NCBI GenBank assembly: GCA_050015355.1
Contig: JBEKBO010000004.1
Location: 1-64,000, forward strand
Direction of reading: 5' to 3'
Source of the DNA: CAWBRT01 sp050015355
GTDB lineage: Bacteria > Acidobacteriota > Terriglobia > Terriglobales > Acidobacteriaceae
Length of the DNA stretch: 64,000 nucleotides
Positions 1 through 7,617 of the stretch are shown one piece after another. The notes below the pieces were generated by a model. That model was not told the DNA's origin, ran no database searches, and saw nothing but the letters and a program-made list of their open reading frames with translations. How positions within the stretch are numbered: position 1 is the stretch's first letter; each line of letters starts with the position of its first letter. The translations under genes and the position numbers were made by a program.

Positions 1-115
1 CATGCGCAGCGCAGTGGCAACGCGGCTCCTGACGCGGCGACTCTTGGTATAGAGCACTTTGCCACCACTGATCTTATTCTCAGGACAAAGTCCCAACCAG
101 GAGGCAAAGGCGGAA
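1..115 (-). mobile_element. IS110-family transposase C-terminal fragment, cut by the window edge
   Basis: In the frame whose codons start at 117, 114 and so on, the minus strand encodes ASAFASWLGLCPENKISGG followed by KVLYTKSRRVRSRVATALRM. This is the conserved GLxP...SGGK block of the Transposase_20 domain of IS110-type DEDD transposases. The catalytic N-terminal half should lie to the right, but TIG-domain sequence is there instead, so the transposase is 5'-truncated. The rest of it would lie left of position 1. No IS terminus is visible. Confidence 0.6.
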
Positions 116-1518
116 GCATTGCCGCTGATAGTGCCGTCGATAGCGAAGCTGAAGGCCGCCGACGCGCCTCCGCCCGGAGCCGGGTTCACGACCGTCACAT
201 CCACGGTGCCCGCCGAAGCGATGTCGGCAGCCGTGATCGCGGCCGTCAATTGCGTGGTGTTTCCCATTGTCGTGGGCCGCGCCGAACCGTTCCACTGTAC
301 CGCCACCCCGGAGACGAAGTTCGCCCCGTTCACCGTGAGTGTGAAGGCCGGAGAACCCGCGGTGGCTACGTCCGGGGCCAGACTGCTGATGATCGGCACC
401 GGGGTCGACGGCGATGCCGGTATTGTGAGGCTGCCGGTTACCTGAGTGGCGGGCGCACGTCGCATTTCCGGCCTGGTTGGCGGCGATAGTGCAGGTGCCG
501 GAGGCAAGCGTCGCTACCGTGGCGCTGGTCACGCTGCATACCGAGGGCGTAAGCGTGCTGAAGGTGACCGCAAGTCCCGAAGTGGCGGTGGCGCTGGCCA
601 CGGTTGTGCTGCCGAGGCTGAGCGTGGCGGGCGTAAAGGTGATGGCGCCGATGGACTGGGACTGGCATGCCGAGGTGGCAAAGACTTGGTCAGGGCCGTA
701 GGTCGTGGCGAAGGAATTTTGAGCGTCGATGCGGTAGTGGTACTCGGTGCCGCAGGAGAGGCTGGTGAGCGAGGCGGAGACCGGGGTGACGCCGCTGCCG
801 GCGGCGATGGCGGCTGGCGTCGCGACTGCGGTCGAGCCGTAACCGGCCGAGGTGCCGGACTCGAAGCCGACGGTGGTGGCGGCGCCGTCGTCGTTCACCG
901 CGCCGTTGAGCGTGGCGGTGGTATTGCCGGCGGTGGGCGTGGCCAGGGTAATGCTGGCGCGACTCCCCTGGTAGATGGCTTCAACCTCGGCGGCGATGAG
1001 GGCGCGGTCGAAGAGCGTGACCTCGTCGAGGAGACCGTTGAGGGGATAGGTTCCGTCGCCGCGCTTGCCGAAGATGAGTGGCGAGGTGTCTGTGGCGAGG
1101 TTGTCGGCGCCGGAGCCGACCGATTTACTGCCCACGGAGGCGTTGTTGACGTAGAGCGTGGCGGTGCTGCCGTCCCAGGTGGCGGCGACGTGGTTCCACC
1201 CAGGCTGAATTGCATTGGCGGCATCGACGGTCGTGGCGGCGCCGGCGGGGGTGAAGCGCAGGCTGTTCGTGCCGGTGAAGCCGGCCGCAAGCTCGAAGTG
1301 CCCGGCGGCCTTGCCGGTGAGGAACTGCGCGGCCGTGCCTCCCTGGAGGTCCCAGGCGAACCAGGTGCTAAGGCTGAAGGCGGACAGGTGCAGCGAGGAC
1401 GAGTCGGCGACCGAGACGCTGCCGCCTCCGTTGAAGTTGAAGGCATTGCCGGAGTAGCCAGGAGTATAGGTGACGCTGCCCGCCAACACGCCGTTGTTAT
1501 TGCTGACCGCATCAAGGG
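1..1518 (-). pseudogene. LamG / Ig-like / TIG surface protein fragment fused to an IS110-family transposase C-terminus
   Basis: Reading leftwards from about 1518 the protein shows a LamG (concanavalin-like) domain (about 1480-960), an Fn3-like segment (about 960-700) and an Ig-like repeat ending near 460. The frame then shifts: the Ig repeat breaks off after residues ANQAGNATCA, and the expected continuation PATQVTGSLTI is found in another frame from about 453. That second frame carries a TIG/IPT domain (about 400-130). Without a stop it then reads ASAFASWLGLCPENKISGG and on to the window edge, which matches the C-terminal domain of IS110/IS116/IS902 transposases. The 5' end is also lost: the LamG part joins a TTCCCTG-rich tract near 1518 with no signal peptide. 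I read this as a secreted-protein remnant joined to an IS remnant by recombination, or possibly by misassembly. Confidence 0.6.
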
Positions 1519-1693
1519 CAGGGAAATCTAATTCCCTGATACGCTCCTGATAATTCCCTGTTCGATTCAACTCTGGAATTGGCGATTGATCCCAGAACTT
1601 AAACACAATGAGATACATACAGCGATAAAAGCCGAATTAGACGGGCCGAATTCGGCAAAATTCCCTGTATTTTTCCCTGTTAGCAGGGAATTT
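1519..1693. repeat. Cluster of TTCCCTG / CAGGGAA short repeats
   Basis: The core TTCCCTG occurs at about 1532-1538, 1554-1560, 1661-1667 and 1674-1680. Its complement CAGGGAA occurs at about 1519-1525 and 1684-1690. Three direct copies extend to AATTCCCTG. The cluster begins where LamG homology stops and ends before a gene-free stretch. I have seen GGGAATT-rich tracts of this sort next to mobile sequence, but I cannot name the element. Confidence 0.5.
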
Positions 1694-1887
1694 GGCAGAG
1701 AGCGGTTCGCTCGGGACTGCATCCTCCGCCATTAAGTCGTCATTACCTGATTGGTATCTGGTACTTTCCTGAAATTGCGCATTATCTGGGCACTTTTCTC
1801 GATATTTCCCGTCTGAAACGGACTAGAGACTGATGCCTCTGCGGCTATGAGCCTGACATATCATTCTCGGAGCTTGCGATAAAGGGC
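1694..1887. other. Gene-free stretch, nothing recognised
   Basis: All frames are broken by stops, and no hairpin, promoter or repeat convinced me beyond the repeat cluster just to the left. Confidence 0.4.
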
Positions 1888-2165
1888 TTGGTTCAAAACC
1901 TGAACTCTTCGAGATGGGTGCCGATCCGGACAGAGCTGCGGCGCCTCGTGGAGCAGTGGAAGGAATCTGGACCGAACCTTAAGAAGCTGTTTGCCAAGCA
2001 TGAAGAACTCGAGTGCCGAACAATGCATGGCAGGGCGACACTGTGGCCGACAGGGTCTGGGGCAGGATACCTTTTATGGGACCCCGTTCCTGAAAATCTC
2101 GACCTGAATGGCTCGGGGCAAAGAAATGGGCGTCACGTCCAATGGATGTTTCGGTATGATTGCGG
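1888..2165 (+). pseudogene. Fragment of a hypothetical protein
   Basis: The open frame encodes RWVPIRTELRRLVEQWKESG and then NLKKLFAKHEELE, a charged helical segment. It resembles the N-terminal part of hypothetical proteins that I associate with Acidobacteriota and that carry a zinc-knuckle further on. The zinc-knuckle part is absent. The only possible start is a TTG with no clear ribosome-binding site, and the composition changes from about 2110. I treat it as a remnant; no function is assigned. Confidence 0.3.
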
Positions 2166-2192
2166 AGAAGTTTGGATAACCAGGAATTATCG

Positions 2193-2335
2193 ATGTTATC
2201 GGCGGATGTTGCAGTCGCAGGCGGTGGTGTTTCCGGTCTCCCGATTGCGAGCGCTCTCGCTCCACAATGCTCCGTGGTTTTGCTGGAACTACCGCGAACT
2301 CGAAGCGAATGTGGAGATACGATTTGGGTGGTAGT
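2193..2335 (+). pseudogene. N-terminal fragment of an FAD-dependent oxidoreductase
   Basis: From the ATG at 2193 the frame reads MLSADVAVAGGGVSGLPIAS then ALAPQCSVVLLE. This is the beta-alpha-beta dinucleotide fold (GxGxxG as GGGVSG, acidic residue ending the second strand) that opens D-amino-acid and glycine-oxidase-type flavoproteins. Homology stops after about 45 residues and the substrate domain is missing, so this is a decayed gene start. The overlapping frame of the preceding fragment runs through the same bases. Confidence 0.4.
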
Positions 2336-2440
2336 CGAGTTTGTTCATTGGCGACAAGCGGCGCTCAACTCGCGCTCCGCTAATCGCCGCGTTTGATACT
2401 CCTTTAGTGTTCCTAGAATTTTGTTCTTCCGCGGCCTGCA

Positions 2441-2740
2441 ATGCGAACTCACTCTCTGCGAAACATTGGACAAACAGCGAAGTACCTGCTGATCAGCTTG
2501 GTGCTCTTGTACGCCATGGACTGGAGCGTCTTTGAGGTACGGCTGCTGCGGGGGGCGGGGCTGCGAAGCGTCCCGGTGGAGCAATATCTGAAAACATCAC
2601 TCAAGGGTGGGAAGGCGGAATACGACTACATGGGGACGGCGGATGAGAACTGCTCGCGGGCCATGTTCCCGCAGTATGCAGCGTCGCAGTGGAATCCCCC
2701 CTGCTGGTGGCGGGAACGGCACAGGCAACACTGGCACTGA
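2441..2740 (+). CDS. Small hypothetical protein with one membrane segment
   Basis: The 99-residue product has a hydrophobic stretch near residues 14-25 (KYLLISLVLLYAMDW), then a soluble tail with the segment SVPVEQYLKTSLKGGKAEYD and several Trp and Cys residues near the end. It looks like a short hypothetical protein I associate with Acidobacteriota, probably anchored in the inner membrane by its N-terminus. No catalytic motif or operon partner is visible: it points toward the efflux operon, which is on the other strand. The start is uncertain because there is no strong ribosome-binding site. Confidence 0.5.
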   Translation: MRTHSLRNIGQTAKYLLISLVLLYAMDWSVFEVRLLRGAGLRSVPVEQYLKTSLKGGKAEYDYMGTADENCSRAMFPQYAASQWNPPCWWRERHRQHWH

Positions 2741-2885
2741 ACATGCAGCCGGGGAACGGGGCGAGGTAGCGAATGACGCCGGTCTTCCAGCCTGTTTTGT
2801 ATATACCCGTACCATTCCTGTTTGGTTGCATTCGCAGCAAAATAGCCGGTTGCTTCTTTTGCGCACTCGCTGGCTTGTTAACTCG

Positions 2886-4493
2886 CTATTGCTGTATGGC
2901 CGTATCTGCTTTCTCCGGTTTTGCGCTGACCTGCTGCGGGGTGGGCAGCCGTGAGCTGTCCCATCCTCCACCGAGAGCCTCGATGAGCTGCACGGAGGCG
3001 ATTACGCGCTGGATCTCAATCTGGGCCAGGGTCTGCTGGGCAGAGAGCAGGATGTTCTGCTCGGTGACCACGTTAATGTAGGGGTCGAGACCAGTTTCGT
3101 AGCGCTTCATTTCCAGATCGAGAGCAACTCTGGCGGATTCGACCGCCTGGTGCTGCTGCTGAATCTGCTGGGTGAGGATGCGGAGAGTAGCGAGTGCATC
3201 TTCCACCTGCTGGAAGGCAGTGAGCACGGTTTGGCGATACGAGGCCAGATTAGCGTTGTAGGTGGCGACGTACTGATTGACGGTGGCGCGACGTAGGCCG
3301 GCATCGAAGATGGTCTCCGAGACCGAGGGGCCAACGGACCAGAAGCGGCTAGGCCAGTCGAGGAGATGCTTCCAGGTCGAGCTTTCAAAGCCCCCGGTTG
3401 CCGAGAGGGTCAGGTTGGGGTAGTAAGCGGCGTAGGCGATGCCGATCTGGGCGTTGGCGGCAGCCATGCTGCGCTCGGCGGCAGCGATGTCCGGACGGCG
3501 CTCGAGAAGCTGCGAGGGCAGGCCGACCGGGATGGGTGGAGGCGTAGTGAGCAGCGGCTTGGCGGGAATTGAAAAGTCCGATGCTGCCTTGCCGATGAGG
3601 GTGGCGATTGCATGCTCGTACTGGGCGCGTGCAATGCCGAGATTGGTGGCCAGCGACTGTGCGCTCTGCAGGGTGGTCTGCGCCTGGACGACGGCAATCT
3701 GATCCGAAAGTCCTGTTTCATATTGAGCGCGGGCGAGCTCCAGGGACTTCTGATCGGCGGCAACCGTCGCGTCCAGGATCTGCTGGAGCGCATCCTGCCC
3801 GCGGAGTTGGAAGAAGAAGGTGGCCAAGCTGGCCTGCTCGGTGAGGCGTTCGTTTTCAAGGTCGGCGGCGCTGATCTGGGCAGAGTACTGTGCCTGACGC
3901 ACGGTATTGCGTATTTTGCCCCAGAGATCAGGCTCCCATGAGACCGCAGCGGGCACGTCAATGAGTGTGCTCGTGGCGCCGTTGACCGGAGCCCTCCCGG
4001 CGGCTCCCGTGACGTTGGGCATGTTGGAGGAGCTTCGCGAACGCGACCAGGAAGGTCCGGTCGACACAGTCGGAAAGAGCTGGGCGTGCGCCTGGCGGAC
4101 AATGGCGCGAGCGGCCATGAAGTTCTCGAAGAACTGCTTGATATTCTGGTTGTTGATGTTGAGCTGCTCTTCGAGTGCATTCAATTCAGGATCGCCGTAG
4201 ATCTCCCACCATTTACCGCGCAGCGAGGCATCCTGGGGTTGGGCGACGGTCCAGTCCCCGAGGCCGCCGAGGGTCGGGTCGGTCGATGTGGTTGCCGGAG
4301 GCGCTGCGGACTTCTGCGGGACGTTCGCCGGCGACTCTTTGTAGGCTGGCGGGGCTTGTGTCGTGGGCGGGTGATACTTGGGGCCGACCATACATCCGGT
4401 GAGCACGCACGAGAGCACAACGGCAGCCAACAGGAGGGAGCGCGGTGTAAGGTTGAGGTCGGTCATACGCATCTCGATACCAAGTCCTTTCAT
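2886..4493 (-). CDS. Outer-membrane factor lipoprotein of an RND efflux system (NodT/OprM type)
   Basis: This is the outer-membrane exit duct of a tripartite efflux pump, belonging to the TolC-like OEP family. The 535-residue product starts at 4493 behind a GGGGGG tract; a longer start at 4529 would overlap the upstream pump gene. Residues 22-35 form a lipoprotein signal ending in the lipobox LTGC, followed by MVGPKYHPP, the typical start of the NodT family. Two OEP repeats follow, rich in Ala/Gln coiled coil (for example VVQAQTTLQSAQSLATNLGI). It is the last gene of the four-gene operon, 13 bases after the RND pump gene, so it should be made with its own pump. Confidence 0.92.
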   Translation of the reverse strand: MKGLGIEMRMTDLNLTPRSLLLAAVVLSCVLTGCMVGPKYHPPTTQAPPAYKESPANVPQKSAAPPATTSTDPTLGGLGDWTVAQPQDASLRGKWWEIYGDPELNALEEQLNINNQNIKQFFENFMAARAIVRQAHAQLFPTVSTGPSWSRSRSSSNMPNVTGAAGRAPVNGATSTLIDVPAAVSWEPDLWGKIRNTVRQAQYSAQISAADLENERLTEQASLATFFFQLRGQDALQQILDATVAADQKSLELARAQYETGLSDQIAVVQAQTTLQSAQSLATNLGIARAQYEHAIATLIGKAASDFSIPAKPLLTTPPPIPVGLPSQLLERRPDIAAAERSMAAANAQIGIAYAAYYPNLTLSATGGFESSTWKHLLDWPSRFWSVGPSVSETIFDAGLRRATVNQYVATYNANLASYRQTVLTAFQQVEDALATLRILTQQIQQQHQAVESARVALDLEMKRYETGLDPYINVVTEQNILLSAQQTLAQIEIQRVIASVQLIEALGGGWDSSRLPTPQQVSAKPEKADTAIQQ

Positions 4494-4506
4494 GTTATCC
4501 CCCCGT

Positions 4507-7500
4507 CTATACGGATTCCTCCGGCACACTTCCGTTGGTAGGCGGGAGCATGTCGCGTTCCTTGCCCAGGAAGCGGAGGCGCAGGCGGTCGAGAAACAGA
4601 TACACGACCGGGGTGGTGTAGAGAGTGAGCAACTGGCTCATAATGAGGCCGCCGACAATGGTGATTCCCAGAGGGCGGCGCAGCTCCGATCCAATGCCGT
4701 GGCCGAAGGCCAAGGGCAGGGCGCCAAAGATGGCTGCCATGGTGGTCATCATGATGGGGCGGAAGCGGAGCATGCATGCTTCGAAGATGGCATCGGTGGT
4801 GGACTTTCCCTCGTTGCGTTCGGCGGCCAGGGCGAAGTCGATCATCATAATAGCGTTCTTCTTCACGATGCCGATGAGCAGGATGATGCCGATGATGGAG
4901 ATGACGTTGAGGTCAATCTTAAAGAACATCAGCGCCAGCATGGCTCCGACACTGGCCGATGGCAGCGTGGAGATGATGGTGAGCGGGTGCATCAGGCTCT
5001 CATAAAGAATGCCGAGCACGATGTAGACGGCGAGCAGCGCAGTGGCCACCAGGATGGGCTCGCTGGAGAGCGAGACCTGGTAGGCCTGAGCGGTTCCGGC
5101 AAAAAAGCCGCGGACGGTCTGAGGCATGTTCAGGTGCTGCTGCATCTGGGCGACCGCGCGGGTAGCATCGCTGAGCGCAATGCCCGGCCCGAGATTGAAG
5201 GAGACCGTGACCGAGGGAAAGAGACTGGTGTGGTTGACGGAGAGGGGAATGGTATTGATGCGGGTGCTGGCGACGGCGCTGAGCGGCACGTTGCCGGCGT
5301 TCGCCGAATTCAGGTAGATGTACTTCAGTCCTTCGGGGGTCTGCAAGAACTGGGGCGCGATCTCGAGCACCACGTAGTACTGGTTGAGCTGGGTATAGAT
5401 GATGGAGACTTCCTGTTGACCGAACGCGCTGTATAAGGCTGAGTCAAGACCCTGCGCGGTAATGCCGAGGCGGGCGGCGCTGGCGCGGTCGTAGGTGAGG
5501 TACTGGTCAAGGCCGCCGTTCTGCTGGTCGGAGTTAACGTCCTGGAATCCTGGAAGCTTGCGCATCTCACTCAGCAGGATGGGGCCCCAATGCGTTAGGT
5601 CCTGCACGTTGTCCGATTGAATCGTGTACTGGTAGAGGGCGTTGCTCGCCCGTCCGCCGATGCGGAGGTCCTGGGCGGGCTGCAGGAAGGCGGAGGCGAC
5701 GGGCAGGGACGTCATCTTGGGACGCAGCCGGCCGAGGATCTGCGCGGCACTGGCCTTGCGCTCTTCCAACGGCTTAAGCGACATGAAGATGAAGCCGCCG
5801 TTGGTGTTGCCCTGACCGCCGGTAAAGGCCATGACGTTGTCCACTCCAGGGTCGCTCTTGATGACTGACACCAGCCGCCGGACGGAGTCGTTCATGACCG
5901 CGAACGAGGCGTCCTGCGGCCCCTGTACGCCTCCGAAGATAACTCCGGTGTCCTGCTGTGGGAAAAAGCCTTTGGGAATCAGCACAACGACGACCACGTT
6001 AAGCGCGATGACCAGCACCAGCACGGTCAGCGTGAGCACGGAGTTGTCGAGTACCCAGAGGAGCGTGCGCCGGTAGAAGGAGAGCATCCCGGCGAAGAAC
6101 TTGTCGCTGAGTTGATATAGGCGGCCGTGCTTTTCTTCGTGCGGTTTGAGCAGGTACGCGCACATGGCTGGCGTGGTGGTGAGCGAGATGACCATGGACA
6201 CGATGATGGCCGTGGAGAGAGTGATGGCGAATTCGCGGAAAAGGCGACCCACAATGCCGGCCATCAGCAGAATGGGAATAAAAACGGCAATCAGGGACAT
6301 GCTGATAGAGAAAACCGTGAAGCCGATTTCCTTGGCGCCCTTGAGAGCGGCATCGTAGGGCTCCATGCCGTTCTCGATGTGGCGCGTGATGTTTTCCATG
6401 ACCACAATAGCGTCGTCCACGACGAATCCGGTAGAGATGGTAAGGGCCATCAATGAGAGATTGTCGAGGCTGTAACCGAGCAGGTACATCACCGCAAAGG
6501 TGCCGACAAGCGAAACCGGCACGGCAACCGAGGGGATAAGCGTGGCGCGCAGGTTGCGCAGGAAAATAAAAACCACGGCCACCACGAGGCAGATGGAGAT
6601 GAGCAGCGTGCGCTCGACGTCCTTCACTGAGGCGCGAATGGTGGTAGTGCGGTCGAGGACGATGGTGGTGTCGATGGCTTGGGGGATGGAGGCCTTGACC
6701 GAAGGCAGTTCGCGGCGGATATTTTCAACGGTCTTGATGATGTTGGCGCCGGGCTGGCGGAAGATGATGACGAGGATGGCGGGCTTGCCGTTGAGGTAGC
6801 CGGCGTTACGGATGTTCTGCACCGAGTCTGTCACGGTGGCGACATCGGAGAGGCGGACGGCGGCGCCGTTGTGGTAGCCGACGATGAGGGGCCGGTAATC
6901 AGCGGCGTGCTCAATCTGGTCGTTGGTGATGATGTCGGCAGTGACGATGCCGTCAGAGAGCTGGCCGCGGGCCTGGTGGGCGTTTTGCAGGCTCAGCGTT
7001 GACTGAATGCCGGAGAGCGTGAGCCCGTAGTGGTTGAGTTGAGTGGGATTCACATCGACGCGGACGGAAGGTAGCGCGCCGCCGCCGGTGGTGACCTGGC
7101 CCACTCCCTGAATTTGCGAGAGTTTCTGCTGGACGATGGTGGAGGCCTCGTCGTAGAGCTTGCCGCGGTCGTAGATGTCCGAGGTGAGGCCGACAATCAT
7201 GATGGGTGCGTCGGCCGGGTTAACCTTGCGGTAGGTGGGGTTGGCGGGCAAGTTGGCGGGCAGGTAGGTGCGCGCCGCGTTGATGGCGGCTTCCACGTCG
7301 CGCGCTGCACCATCAATGTTGCGATTGAGGTCAAACTGGAGCGTTATGCCAGTGGTGCCAAGCGAACTGGTTGAGGTCATTTCCGTGACACCGGCGATGT
7401 GGCCTAACTGCCGTTCCAGAGGAGTGGCGACGGAAGCTGCCATGATTTCGGCGCTGGCTCCGGGCAGGGTGGCGCCGACGGTGATGGTGGGGAAATCGAC

Positions 7501-7617
7501 CTGGGGCAGCGGCGAGATCGGCAACACGTTGAAGGCAATGGCCCCGGCCAAGGCGACCGCCACGGTCAACAGCGTGGTGGCAACGGGCCGGTGAATGAAT
7601 AGCCGGGACGGATTCAT
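4507..7617 (-). CDS. RND multidrug efflux pump subunit, MdtC-like
   Basis: Proton-driven inner-membrane pump of the hydrophobe/amphiphile efflux class, 1036 residues, the usual family length. The N-terminus (FIHRPVATTLLTVAVALAGA) is the first membrane helix. The proton-relay aspartates of TM4 are visible in GFVVDDAIVVMENITRHIE. Late helices carry ILLIGIVKKNAIMMIDFALA and ELRRPLGITIVGGLIMSQLL. The start codon overlaps the stop of the upstream RND gene (ATGA at 7614-7617), implying translational coupling. Two different RND subunits downstream of one adaptor is the MdtABC arrangement, so a heterotrimer is likely. The substrate cannot be read from the sequence. Confidence 0.93.
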   Translation of the reverse strand: MNPSRLFIHRPVATTLLTVAVALAGAIAFNVLPISPLPQVDFPTITVGATLPGASAEIMAASVATPLERQLGHIAGVTEMTSTSSLGTTGITLQFDLNRNIDGAARDVEAAINAARTYLPANLPANPTYRKVNPADAPIMIVGLTSDIYDRGKLYDEASTIVQQKLSQIQGVGQVTTGGGALPSVRVDVNPTQLNHYGLTLSGIQSTLSLQNAHQARGQLSDGIVTADIITNDQIEHAADYRPLIVGYHNGAAVRLSDVATVTDSVQNIRNAGYLNGKPAILVIIFRQPGANIIKTVENIRRELPSVKASIPQAIDTTIVLDRTTTIRASVKDVERTLLISICLVVAVVFIFLRNLRATLIPSVAVPVSLVGTFAVMYLLGYSLDNLSLMALTISTGFVVDDAIVVMENITRHIENGMEPYDAALKGAKEIGFTVFSISMSLIAVFIPILLMAGIVGRLFREFAITLSTAIIVSMVISLTTTPAMCAYLLKPHEEKHGRLYQLSDKFFAGMLSFYRRTLLWVLDNSVLTLTVLVLVIALNVVVVVLIPKGFFPQQDTGVIFGGVQGPQDASFAVMNDSVRRLVSVIKSDPGVDNVMAFTGGQGNTNGGFIFMSLKPLEERKASAAQILGRLRPKMTSLPVASAFLQPAQDLRIGGRASNALYQYTIQSDNVQDLTHWGPILLSEMRKLPGFQDVNSDQQNGGLDQYLTYDRASAARLGITAQGLDSALYSAFGQQEVSIIYTQLNQYYVVLEIAPQFLQTPEGLKYIYLNSANAGNVPLSAVASTRINTIPLSVNHTSLFPSVTVSFNLGPGIALSDATRAVAQMQQHLNMPQTVRGFFAGTAQAYQVSLSSEPILVATALLAVYIVLGILYESLMHPLTIISTLPSASVGAMLALMFFKIDLNVISIIGIILLIGIVKKNAIMMIDFALAAERNEGKSTTDAIFEACMLRFRPIMMTTMAAIFGALPLAFGHGIGSELRRPLGITIVGGLIMSQLLTLYTTPVVYLFLDRLRLRFLGKERDMLPPTNGSVPEESV

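Noticed and set aside
446..1531. 361-residue plus-strand open frame opposite the LamG gene
   Set aside because: Gly/Arg/Ala-rich composition and no homology; it is the antisense of the LamG/Ig coding frame in GC-rich DNA.
4378..5436. 352-residue plus-strand open frame opposite the RND pump
   Set aside because: Antisense of a well-supported pump gene; composition is His/Asp/Gly-rich without domains.
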